A DNA stretch of 64,000 nucleotides, taken from Agelas oroides. Its lineage: Eukaryota; Porifera; Demospongiae; Agelasida; Agelasidae. The stretch lies in NCBI GenBank assembly GCA_949130485.1, contig OX422183.1, positions 11,320,543 to 11,384,542 of the forward strand, given 5' to 3'. Below the pieces are notes generated by a model. That model was given only the letters and a program-made list of their open reading frames with translations, did not search any database and had not been told where the DNA came from. Below are positions 10,829-21,906 of this stretch, piece by piece (within the stretch, counting starts at the first letter, position 1; every line of letters begins with the position of its first letter). The translations under genes and the position numbers were made by a program.

Positions 10829-12628
10829 GAGAACAATGAAATTAATTTATAAACTCTAGTTGTGTGAGTGTATGTAATTTAAACAGGAACATCTTATGTA
10901 CTCATAGTTCCATATACATCAATAAACAACAGTTCGCCTGAAAAAATCAAATGAAATACTAACATCAGATGACTCTCTATGACTTTGCTGATAATGGAGT
11001 TGAGGGGATACTGACTCCCCTCTATATAGTTTCACAGTACAAAAAAAAAAAGCAACCTAATTGTACATGGACTAAAAAGTCAAAATTCACTTGAAATGGT
11101 CTTAAAGTGACCAGTAGTTTAGTATTCTGTTTTCTCCTAGAGCACCTACCTTGCCTAGTAGCTCATATATGTAAGAGCATTGGTGGCTTATTCATAGCTT
11201 GTAGTTAGCTATAGCCTAGCCATATAAAATAGCAACTTTACCTGCCAGTGTTGTTGCAGAACTTTTAACATTACAGAAAATGCGGGAGCATCTATATCTT
11301 CTGGGGGTGTGGTGGTATGCACCCCCAGAAGATATTCAAGTGTCTTGGGTTCATTCTGAGTCCGTTTTAGGCCATTTGAGTTTTATCATTGCCCACATTT
11401 AGTTCATCAGTTTTATCACTGCCCATTAATTTTAAGCCATGATCGTTTGTCTTAGGCACGATTGTTCTAGCTGCCTAACCATTTTGAAAAATCAAGTCGG
11501 ATGCATGGCTGTGTAGTTACTGGAACTGATTTTTGCAAACTCGAGAAATCATGTACGTATACAATTTAGCTCATAGTTAGCCTAGGTGCCTAACACATGT
11601 AGGATGACATCAAAGAACTGAGGCTCATCGCTATGTCCAAAATGCTATATCATGATTACATCATCCCTTACATTATCATCCATATAGCTACAAACTTGAC
11701 TTGTGTGAGTGTAATAACTGACATAGGCTCATGGACTGAATCTTTGACTATAGTTCAAGTTCTTGGTTGCTGCTGTGAATAATAAAACAAGATTGAGAAC
11801 AGTACTTTGCTATTAATTTGCATGCTTCATTTCAATTCAATTTCAAACTGGTCAAAATGCTAATTTCAAGTAAAGATTTAGATGCTATATACATGCATGT
11901 GGGTCTCATATACTCATACCAATCACATGCAGAAAGATGGTCATCTGTATGCTAGCTTCATTAGCTGGTACATGTGTACAGTCCCTCATCACTGATGTTA
12001 GCGCTGGAGATGCTGCCTGAGATTGTGGTGTTGTTTCTCTTCCAGGCTGTGAAGGCCCCAGGGTAGGAGCAGTTGAGAGAGGCAGGGGAGCCCAGGAGGG
12101 CGTATTGGTCCCTAGGTGCATTGATGTTATGGCGATCTGTGAAGTGGGGGAAAAAGGGAAGAAGGATGAGAAGGAGAGGGAGTGAGGGAAGCAAGCAAGA
12201 GGAGGAAAGCATTTATAATTCTAAAAAATGGAGAAAAAATGCTCTTTACTACATGGGAGAGTCAAATGTTCTTCCTAAATACATCATAGGAACAAAGTTC
12301 ATTAGTCAGCTTCATTAATACAGTGGAATTTCAGCAATACAAACACCTCTGGGGCCTCAGAATGGGGAGGTACTAGGAAAGGGTGGGAGTCGAGGAATAC
12401 ACTGAAGTTGGTCCAATTAAGTGTCCTGATTAACAAGGTTTCCTTATTAGGGATAATTATGCAATAATAGGGTTTCCGCTTTCTTTAAGTGCTTACCACA
12501 TACACAACTATGCTCACAGTCAGCACTCCAGTTTGGACACCTTTGAGGGCCAAAATATGAATCAGGGGTCTGGTGGGCCTTACACATTAATTATGTGCCT
12601 ATAGATCACAGGTCTGGTTGTTACATAC

Positions 12629-12827
12629 TTAGCACTGTCAGAGTACCGGCACTGCTTGGACCAATTGTCCTACCGTCACTGAGATTAGCCCTACAAGTAT
12701 ACTCTCCTGCGTCTTGCAGGTCTACACTTTCTATGAGAAGTTGCAAGTTTCCTGTGCTCTCGGTGACGCGGGAGAGTATTAGTTCGTCGTTGTGTAGCCA
12801 TTCAAATGTTACTTGACCAGTAGCCCT
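12629..12827 (-). CDS. Orphan Ig half-exon in gene D (C-strand to G-strand)
   Basis: On the minus strand the frame reads ATGQVTFEWLHNDELILSRV, then LLIESVDLQDAGEYTCRANL and a G-strand ending in LTVL before a GTATGT donor (12623-12628). This is the back half of an I-set Ig domain, with the Trp, the DAGEYTC motif and the F-strand Cys. The front half with the first Cys is missing: upstream the sequence runs into a (TG)n tract, and the only nearby acceptor (CACACAG) gives phase 2, unlike the phase 1 rule of this locus. Either the domain is split over two exons and the first half was missed, or it is a broken leftover. No match was seen in gene E. Confidence 0.5.
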
Positions 12828-13235
12828 GTGTGTGTGTGTGTGTGTGTGTGTATGGTGGGAAGGCTTGGGAATGAAGCTATGGTTTGGACAAGTGTATGTG
12901 CATGAGTATGTGTATGAGTGTGACTAATGCATAATTTTCACATTTGCACATGTGACTGTGTTTCTTGGTGCACGTGAGATGACTAGATAGCTACATACCC
13001 CAATATAGAACATAGTCTCCGAAACTCTTGTCCTTCAAATTTACCCTCATCATTAGTGTTTGGGATAATTCTAATAACTGGGTGTTGTGTGTGTGTGTTT
13101 GTGTGCATGTGCATGCGTGTGAGGGGTGTGGAAGGGAGAATTAAGAAATGTACGGGGAAGCAGTAAACTATTCCTGTATAATATCATAACTAGGCCTTCT
13201 AACTACACCATATATATTTGTAGTACATGCAGTTA

Positions 13236-13545
13236 TGTGACTTGTGGCCAAATGGTTAAATCACTCGACTGCGGACCATAAAGTCCCAGATTCGAATCCA
13301 TCTGTACCACTCCTTCCCTTAGGAGACCAGCTCCTGGAGTTGGAGGTAAACACAAACCTTTACCTTTGCAGGCCTTCCTCTGTGTTAGTACTGAAAGTGA
13401 CAAATACATGAGTGAGAAGGCCTGTGTATGAGGTTATGCAATGTTTGCATGACCACAAACAATATCGACCATTACCTACTAGTTGCGCCAGGTCACAGTG
13501 TTCAGGTGACTCCTAGTGACTGAGCCCAAAGGAAGAATTATGTGT
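13236..13545 (+). mobile_element. tRNA-derived SINE-like sequence
   Basis: TGGCCAAATGGTTAAA resembles a polymerase III A box and GATTCGAATCC, 37 bp further on, a B box. The segment between them (CTCGACTGCGGACCATAAAG) resembles the anticodon arm of tRNA-derived SINEs. The 5' and 3' parts do not close a full acceptor stem, so a working tRNA gene is unlikely. The right edge is uncertain. Confidence 0.55.
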
Positions 13546-14269
13546 AGGTACAACGGAAGCTGTACCATTATAGCTATTCATGGTGGCTACTATAGCATGT
13601 CAACAATAACATAGTTTATATAACTCAAGCATGCATGCATGCAGTAGCTTTGATATCTGCACTTATTTTGCAGACTGTAGCTATATGCTACTGTGTCCAT
13701 TTGTCCTCTTCCTACTACCATTAAATTTGCTGCACAATGCTGGTAGTTTAGTTGATCCACCGGGACCCATTGTATCAGAGAGTCGGTAGACTCTCTATGT
13801 AGGTAGTGATGTCAGAGTTTCCAAAAGTAAGTAAATATTCTTCTACACAGGCCATTTCTCCACAATATCTTAATGTATTCACATCAAATTTGATATAGAG
13901 GTTCTTTAGAGGCTTGGGTATATTTCCTTGCACAGCTTTGTTAAAAATATCTGCCTCGATCAAAACTACACACAATTTTTTGTCACATCTCGCTACTTTT
14001 CTGCAAATTGTTGAAGTATTAAGACATTTTGTGATGCTGCTCACAGTTACTTCAATATTCAACAAAGCACAACCAGTTCTGTATACTAGAGTAGTTGTCC
14101 AATGGGATGGTACAGGTTTTTGATTGGAACCTTGCTCCAACTTCCCCGGAAATGCAACTATTTATGGCCACAAAATGCCGTTTTTTAAGCATTTATCAAG
14201 CCTAGTGCAAGGATTATACTAGATATCTAAAAGCCACAACCTTCATTAGACTGAATAGGTACAAACTAT

Positions 14270-14990
14270 CCTTCACAGCGAGTTTCGTTTTGATCGGGCT
14301 TACAGCGGCTTCCGGAAAGGTAGTGACCGGAATATTGCGCTAAAATGACGTAGAAAAAATTTGGCAAACCGGTTACATTTCGAAGACCGTACCGCTTGCT
14401 GTATTCACCCAATCTCATTGATATGGGTACCGTTGGAATCGCCATTTTATGCTCTTTTCGAAAATAAAGGTTGTTGTTGTGATAAACGAATTTTGATTTT
14501 CACCCCGACATCGCTAATGTAGGGATGGCGCCGACGCGCAATATATGCAAAACTTAAGCAAAAGCCGTATAACTTCACCACAAACACGCTAAAAGCTTAC
14601 TTAAGCGCCCAGGCTTCCTCTTTGAGTGCCTTTGTGATCAGCAAGACTCATATAGTTGCCCAAAAGCCTCGCGGAAAACAGTTAAACGCAAAAGTGTGCG
14701 GTAGCGAAAGTGCCATTTTTGTTATTCTTTCTTTCTTTCTTTCTTTCTTCCTTCTTTCTTCAGACCACTTGTAAATTACGATAACTCGAAAACGGCTCAA
14801 GTACTCACCTTGATTTTAGCACGAAACGGATGCTCATCACAGCGCGCAGCTTCCCAACCACTCAGCGTCTTCATAGCTTCAAATTCACCCTGGTCAACGA
14901 AAGCCATTCACAACACTGAGGCTGCTGTCCATTGCTTAGGACGCCATTTTATAATTTTGTACGCATGCGCACACGAAGTCTCGTTCCCAG
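14270..14990. other. CpG-rich stretch with pyrimidine tract, in the long first intron of gene D
   Basis: Here CpG is frequent while the surroundings are CpG-poor. It includes a CTTT-type tract (about 14725-14762) ending in CAG. The phrase of pyrimidine tract followed by GATAACTCGAAAACGGCTC is echoed at 24850-24905 (GATAACGGCTGAAGC) inside a foldback element, so this is probably a transposon family rather than a gene. No open frame of note. Confidence 0.35.
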
Positions 14991-15521
14991 ACCAAAGACC
15001 ACACTCATTGGTCTGGAAGCGAGACTAGTACACAGGCGAAATGGCCAGGGCATGGCAGTGGGCAGTACGCATGGCTGGCACGGTCTTTTCCCCCCGCGGC
15101 ATTGGGAAAGGCTTATGAACACCACGTAGGTAAGGCGCTACCTACTTGTAGCATAGATAATAGAAGCATAGTGTGCTCTATTATCTATGCTTGTAGCTAC
15201 ACTAAAAATAGCCTACTCACAGCTTAGTGAACTGTAAAGCTAGGATGGTCAGTTGTCAGTATGATAGTTTTCTGTGCTGCAGCTGGTCAGTCGTCATGAC
15301 AACTGAATCATGAAATTGTTTTGGTAGGGACAGGGGAGAGCGGTTGGCCCTTCATCAGGTTCTAGCTGGCTATATTACACATTATTATTACATGCCTGGA
15401 ACTACTACTAAACTGTCAATGCCGTTTCAAGTTCTGGTGTTGTGGTTACACTTGAAATATTCTTCTTAGGCTTAGGTCTAACTGTATTAACTGAGATTAA
15501 CATCAAAAAAGTACAGAAACA

Positions 15522-16279
15522 AGACTTAAAAAACATTAAAAATGTAAAAATATGTAGGGATGGCATGCCAAAAAGTATGCAAACAAGGTAGGGATAATGC
15601 ATGAAAGCAAAGGTCAACATATTGGCAAAGCCCCATCCCTACATCTTTTTCACACTGCAGTTAGACAGCGTGCTTGAGAGCTGAATCTGTACCCATCCAT
15701 GCAGTTATGAGTACTTGAGTTTACACACTGATTACTATGACTAGTCTGCAGCCCACTCAAGCTCAGTGTCTATAGGTTGTATCAGAAAGGATGCCACTGT
15801 CACTACAAGTAGTACGATGGCAGTAAAGCTACTTAGTAGCTATCTGATAGGTACCTACGATGGCTACAAGACATAATGCTGGATCATACTAGCCTCGTTC
15901 CCAGGCCATGTGGGAGGAGGTAGGAAGTGGCCTGAGAACGAGGCTACAGCAGAAAGGTTGGTGAACTTGTAGCCTCGTTCCCAGTCCATGTGGGAGGAGC
16001 TAGGAAGTGGTCTGAGAACGAGGAACTTGTAGCCTCATTCCCAGGCCATGTGGGAGGAGCTAGGAAGTGGCCTGAGAACGAGGCTACAGCCGTGTACTTG
16101 TGGTATACGTTTTAGGAAGACCCCCAAGTACTGTCTAACTGCAGTGTGAAAAAGATGTAGGGATGGGGGCTTTGCCAATATGTTGACCTTTGCTTTCAAA
16201 CATTATCCCTACCTTGTTTGCATACTTTTTGGCATGCCATCCCTACATCTTTTTACATTTTTAATGTTTTTTAAGTCTT
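15522..16279. mobile_element. Foldback element with inverted arms of about 147 bp
   Basis: The left arm 15522-15668 and right arm 16131-16279 are reverse complements over nearly their whole length, including ATGTAGGGATGGCATGCC and CAAAGCCCCATCCCTACATC. The interior holds unrelated sequence and the three hairpin copies at 15890-16086. A smaller relative with the same motifs is at 58440-58650. Confidence 0.8.
15890..16086. repeat. Three consecutive copies of a TAGCCTCGTTCCCAG hairpin
   Basis: Each copy of about 57-60 bp begins with TAGCCTCGTTCCCAG or TAGCCTCATTCCCAG and ends with CTGAGAACGAGG(CTA), so each can fold into a hairpin. Three lie in a row (about 15890, 15968, 16029) with short spacers. 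Confidence 0.85.
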
Positions 16280-16896
16280 TGATATGTATGATTTGAGCTA
16301 CCAAAATAACATATATAGATCTTTCTCCGTCACCCCATGCCAACATAGCTAAGAAGAGACTCACCCTTGTCTTCCAGGATGGCATCACTAGACCTCCTGG
16401 CAAGAATTCCTAACAAACTCACAGAAGTATCTCTACACATTTCAACTGTTCATTGATGCAACTAAAATTAATCACATCAACATAATCTCTTTTTAGAGTG
16501 CCCGTGCCGTGCGGCCCCGCCGGCCCACGCGCCATGCATGCATGTGTGGTCACTAAAATGTTGGTTTTAAAGAAATAATTATTGCATACGCCTAGATTTC
16601 GAAATTACTCAATGTTGAGAGAGCTAGTTTCTTGACGGCAAAATCATGCATGACCACAGGTCCTTTCAGTTGATGGCAAATGTTTGTCCCTGTGCAATTG
16701 CCACTGATTAACTGTCAGCCTTATAGCACTTAATGCTTCGATGACAACTGCTTTGACCTATTGTATCAAACCAGAGCAAGTCATAGGTCTTCGGTCAGGG
16801 GAGAAAGGCTAATATATAAAAGCACCTACACATTCATTAACCCCACAGCATGTGCGCGCCATGTACGGACAATAAGTAGGATGAGGCTCGTTCAGT

Positions 16897-17015
16897 CTCG
16901 CCCCAAATAAATAGATGAATAAATGAAGAGCCTAAATGAATGATGTATATATATATGTATCGTTTGGAGCCAAGCATTTGTTCATTTATTCATTCATCCA
17001 TTTATTTGGGGCGAG
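16897..17015. repeat. Palindromic element
   Basis: CTCGCCCCAAATAAATAGATGAATAA at the left is mirrored by TTATTCATTCATCCATTTATTTGGGGCGAG at the right, giving a hairpin of about 119 bp with an AT-rich loop. It is a short MITE-like repeat. Confidence 0.7.
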
Positions 17016-17398
17016 AATGCCCATGCTAGCGAGTTGGACGGTGGATTTTTTTAGAACGCTATAGTTGCCTATACCCTGAGGTTTACTCAAGAGTTTATTT
17101 GCAGCTTGTTTTGAAGATGGATACTTCGAGTACTTCCAGAAGTGCTCTCAACATCGCAGGCCAAAGACGCTTGGTACGAATAAATGGAGCATGATTATCT
17201 ATTGTACGAGGGCTGGAAGTTGTGTAGACAAATGTACTTGCAGAACGCAGAAGGCGACGGAGATTCCTGGAAGTAGCTGTGTATTTAACATTCATGGTGA
17301 CTTTCGAAGCCTCTCGTATTCAGTGTGTACGAACTTTGGCAGTGTTTTCAGGGTCAACAACAGATGTTACCAGGAGGCCAGACCTAAGCTTAATCCCT

Positions 17399-17400
17399 GC

Positions 17401-17432
<32 letters not shown>
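17399..17432. repeat. (TTA)n microsatellite
   Basis: About eleven TTA/ATT trinucleotides lie just before gene D's signal-peptide exon on the 3' side. Confidence 0.95.
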
Positions 17433-17913
17433 GCTACAGACATGTATGCTAATAATGCACTGGTAGCTAGCCTGCATTGCTCGCTCAGTTCGCCCCACAA
17501 TGTTCTATCTTTTGCACTAGCTAGTCATTTGGTATAGCTAAATAGAAAAGTGCATCAATACTCACATTGGCCACATACGATTGCGACTTGTAGTGCAGTG
17601 AAGAAGACGGCTAGTCGGGTTACAGTCAGAAAGACGACAGAGAAACCCATCTCGGCGATTTGAAAATGTATTTCCTGTAAACAAGAGGTCTTGAGGTTAC
17701 ACCCAACCATAGCTATAAACAGGACGCGCGAATTTTTATCTGACGCGCCCCTACAGAGTTCAGACAATGCCCGCAATTTGATATGCCCGCCAAGAGCATA
17801 GCCGTACAAACACATGACACGAGACACTCCTCCCACCGGAAATAAAGAAAATACGGCAGGCTCGAGACTAGATGACACTCACTCTCACCAAAGCCTGTAA
17901 ACTAGAAAATGTG

Positions 17914-18386
17914 TGGGGGCGAGCCTGAGCAAGCCGCTAACATGCACATGAATAGACTAAGCTTCACGCTGAAATGATGAGCTGAATCGCTAGCGTTTAT
18001 GAGTGTCGTTTATGCATGACCCTTATCTGCTGAAGCGATCTCAACTCAGCGTCTATAATTTTGTACGGTCAGCCGTAGATATTATCTATGGGTCAGCGAG
18101 CAGCCTGCCGTTGATGATCGGTCCGTAGCTGCTGTGACCATAGATGATATAGTATGCTGTGACAAAGAAGAAGTAAGGTGCCGTGCGTGCTTAAACTTGA
18201 GCCGTCTCCGCTACGGTTAGCTCAACATTGCCCTACCATGCCTACCAAGCGCATGAGGACGTTCAATTTTCGGGAAATATTTAAACGCACATTTAAGTAT
18301 ATGGCCGCAAGCAAACAAGCACGTACGGTCACACATCTGCGCAATGCAGTCCCGCTAGTGTGGAGCTTGCTCAGGCTCGCCCCAAT
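17914..18386. mobile_element. Element bounded by inverted GGGGCGAGCCTGAGCAAGC
   Basis: The 19-bp end sequence at 17917-17935 is repeated inverted at 18365-18383 (GCTTGCTCAGGCTCGCCCC). The interior is relatively CpG-rich and contains no convincing gene. It lies 260 bp upstream of gene D's start codon, so it could carry promoter activity for D. Confidence 0.6.
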
Positions 18387-19265
18387 TACTCCTCTGGTGC
18401 ATCCAATTCCAAACTGAGTCCATGCTGGCATCTCACACTTTCGCCCAGCTGACTCGGTCTCTGAGCCACCTCTGTTGACACCAATGAAGCCTTTGCCTTT
18501 ATAAACTTCAATCTTTGCAGTGTCCAATAATACAAGTCTCATGTTCATAGGTTGTTAGCTAGTAGGGTTTAGGAGATATGATTATACAAAGTTACTCATG
18601 CATGTGCGCCAAAACTACAAATCATGGTTAACTTTTGGGGCTTGAAATCTGATTGGGTTGTCACGTGCATGAAACTTTTAAGATAGTATGGATCTTTCAT
18701 ATGGTGCAGCTCCAGCCAGATCCAGTTCAGAGTCCCCATTTTACTCACAGATTTGAAGCTTGCTACTCCATTTCAGCATGGCAGTGAAGTGCTTACCAGC
18801 TAGCCTGTGTACCACATTTAGCAGTTGGAGCTTTGCAACTTCCCAATATTTCAATACCATTCACGATAAGTTGCTGTATGTATCAATACCTCTTCTTGGG
18901 GAAGCTGGCTGTGCTATAGCTACCCATGTAGGTCTAATTTTGTATAGTAACAATCTTGTAGTACTCCATGCATATCCAGTTCAATTTTTCAGTTGGAACA
19001 GCATATTGTATAACTTATCCCTACATTTTGCTCTTAGAGGAGTGCAATAATTATGTCATGTGTCAAAAATGAGTAGATATACATAGTCATTGTAAAAGGA
19101 ATGTGTTGTCATGGGTTAAAGCAAATTAATGTGAATGTGTATTCTAGATCCTGTATTACAGTATAGTGAAATGAATGATTACTGTTGTGAATGTGTTTCC
19201 TTAACCTTTTTATTTAATAATTTTTGTTCACGAGTTATAGGGACACTTTACTAAGTATTTGAGTC
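18387..19265. other. Spacer between genes D and F, no gene recognised
   Basis: The part 18480-18720 shares phrases with the 57500-57990 repeats (CAAGTCTCATGTTCATAGG, GGAGATATGATTATACAAAGTTACT). The rest, which would include the 3' untranslated region of gene F, shows nothing I can name. Confidence 0.4.
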
Positions 19266-21796
19266 CTAGGGAGTGTTCACATGATGATAAGCTGGGCATG
19301 CTTGCATTTCTACTTGCTGAGGAGGTGGACGTTGTGACTGAATCTCCTCATAGATGGCATTCTCAGGCTTTGTTGTACAGGTTTTGTCTATCTTCAAATG
19401 AGCTGTGAAAACAAGATTATGCATTTATGGGTAAAATGAACTACTGGTGTACACAGTATAATATATACTTTAGAGGATAGAATACACAAGTGCTTGTTAA
19501 ACTATGACTACTACCCTGAATAGCAGCATCAGTTTGTTGTGACAGCAATGAGCTAAAGATAGTGTTGCTTTAGTTGCTGGTTTTCTATTTTAGTTTTATA
19601 AAGTTTTAGTGTTGAGTTATAGTTTTATGGGATCTAAGAATCTAGTTTTAGTTATAGTTTTAGTTACGGTATACTGTAGAGTTAGTTTTAGTCAATATTA
19701 TTTGTGCCAGCTTTAGTAATACAAACAACTGTACCTTGCATCCAACACAGGTTACTTTTTTCAATAAACATACACTCTTCTTCTATATATGTGTGCAAAG
19801 ACATCTACACATTTGGGAACAAATCGTTTTATCAATTTCTTTTTAGTTTTATACATTTTGAGGTATAAATATCAGCAATATTTAGTTTTAGGTGGAGCAA
19901 TCTTCCACCATTTTAGTTTTAGTACAGTTACTAAATTTAGTTTTAGCTTTCCTTTAATTACTAAAAATGTTAAGCTGTTACTAAAATATAAAAATCTAAA
20001 AACAAGACTAGTTAAAGTTAAGGCAAAGAATTTTGAGTATGTAGCTATCATGAGCAATATCTAAAAAGCTACCTCATGTTGATCACCCATGTTTAGGAGG
20101 ATCTTTAAAATCTGCAACTGTACCTTTATTTGAGCGATGCCTTAGCAGTAGGATTGCCAAAACAATAGCCAAAATTCCTATAGTGAGGACACCAAGGCAA
20201 ACTCCTGGATGCATAAAAGTGAAAGCCAAAATTTATTATTTCTCCTCAAACATACAAACTAGAAGAGTATTATCCCAACTCAAGCAGTATACATCTAGCC
20301 TCGTTCCCAGACCACTCCCAGATTTCTTCTCGCAGCTGTGGAGACAAACCGATTTTTCTCCACAGCTGTGAGATAAAATTTGGGAGTGGCCTGGGAACAA
20401 GGCTCGTATACATCATGTAGCTAGCTATAACCTAATATGGTGATGATGTTGGTCCAAGGTGTAGAGTCATCTGTAGGATGTATAAAAAATTAAAAAACGA
20501 CAACATGATATGTTATTATAATAGATGCATAGTGGAATGCTAAGTTTTGATGAAGCGAGCTGATTACCTTGTTTTGCTGTTGTTGTGTCAGGGTGAATTG
20601 AAGGCGAAGGTAGCACAGTGGAAGGATATCCCACAGGTGAAGGTTTGAATGGGTCCACTGTATGAACAACTGAAATCAACTGTGTTGATGATCACGTTGG
20701 ACTTAATTTTGACACTACATTTACCAGCAGCTCTGACAAGGATCACATGACACAAGCAGACACCTAGGTCTCTCATGCTCATGCTTAACATAATGATACT
20801 AAGCACTCAGATTATTTATTATTAAGGTGTAGTATATAACAAACTCTTTACCTTACCTGTGATTGCTACAAATCTACTAAAGCACACTCTAGGCCTTAGC
20901 TTGCATTCAGCTGCATTTCTGCACACATTAAAGTTCATGGCTGCACACTGCAGTAGTGTGGTGTTGATGTCTACTGTAGCTGTGATGATAAGAGCTTCAG
21001 TGTAGACTTCATCATTGGTGCATTGTGAAACAACCTTTGTGTGGTTTGTCAGTGCAGAAACTGGCTGTCGGGGTGCATGGGGATGTTTTGTTGCAAACCA
21101 TGTGATGGCATCTGTGCACGGAACTGTACAAGTGAAAACTGCAAACTCTCCAACTGTTACTCTCACACTGAATGGACCACCAAATGCAGTGTCTGAAGGA
21201 TTGAGACGATGTTGAAAGTATTACACACACTGTCAGTACCTGTGAAACTTATCACCGTGTGTACTTCAAGCACGGTACTGTGCATTACTTGAAAACAAAA
21301 CAAGAGATTTTGATAATCTAATGTGTACCAGTGATGTTATTGCAAGTAACAAATTCGAGCTATTTTTAATTGCAATTGGTCATTTGGAACACTGGGTAAT
21401 CGTAGTTGGCTGTTATACACACAATGTACTGGGCATGTATTAACAATCATGTATTAGTAGCAAGTGTGTCTGTGTTTAACACAAGGTCAATTACATGCAT
21501 TAATGGATGGATGCAAAATGCTTATCTTAATTCGGAATTCATGTGCTTCATTAGCACCTGTTGAAAGGGTCATGGCCAAGCAGAAACAATGTTGCAAGTC
21601 ACCGAAAGCTTACAACCTTGTTTACTGATGTTATGAACATTAAGTTAACTGATATGTAATTGAAAGTAAATGTAATTATAATAATTACAGTGTTTTGAGT
21701 AAACATACTAATTGTCTTTTGACAGTTTTTTATTTGTAAATAATTGTAATGATTACATTTTGAATTACATCATTGATGTGTATATAGAATATATGG

Positions 21797-21834
<38 letters not shown>

Positions 21835-21866
21835 ACACACCCACACACACCACACATACACCCACA

Positions 21867-21906
<40 letters not shown>

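Larger units (their letters stand above)
7069..17650 (-). pseudogene. Gene D: Ig/FN3 transmembrane surface protein, probably decayed
   Basis: Minus-strand exons match gene E one for one: signal peptide 17566-17650 (MGFSVVFLTVTRLAVFFTAL...), Ig 11920-12136, Ig 10412-10717, FN3 9065-9355 (W in AHIRW, YWVTLSASNQDG), short stalk 7532-7573, transmembrane 7347-7451 and a second copy 7204-7314, and tail 7069-7139 ending TGA. All junctions are phase 1. The second Ig exon has exactly the length of its E counterpart (306 bp). Defects: the first Ig exon is 217 bp, one base over a multiple of three, with a TAA (11961-11963) just after the F-strand Cys while the G-strand continues in another frame. The second FN3 and stalk exons of E have no in-place match; a decayed copy lies inverted at 8530-8870. 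An orphan half-Ig exon (12629-12827) is also present. A rarely spliced or misassembled functional gene is possible. Confidence 0.6.

Noticed and set aside
13236..13310. Functional tRNA gene
   Set aside because: A-box and B-box-like sequences exist, but the acceptor stem does not close; SINE origin fits better.
13775..14140. 121-codon minus-strand frame
   Set aside because: No recognisable domain, no paralogue match and no convincing splice context; treated as chance.
19266..19402. Strict ITIM or ITAM in the tail of gene F
   Set aside because: The -2 residues are Ala and Pro, and the spacing of 17 residues exceeds the usual ITAM range, so only tyrosine motifs of YxxI/V type are claimed.
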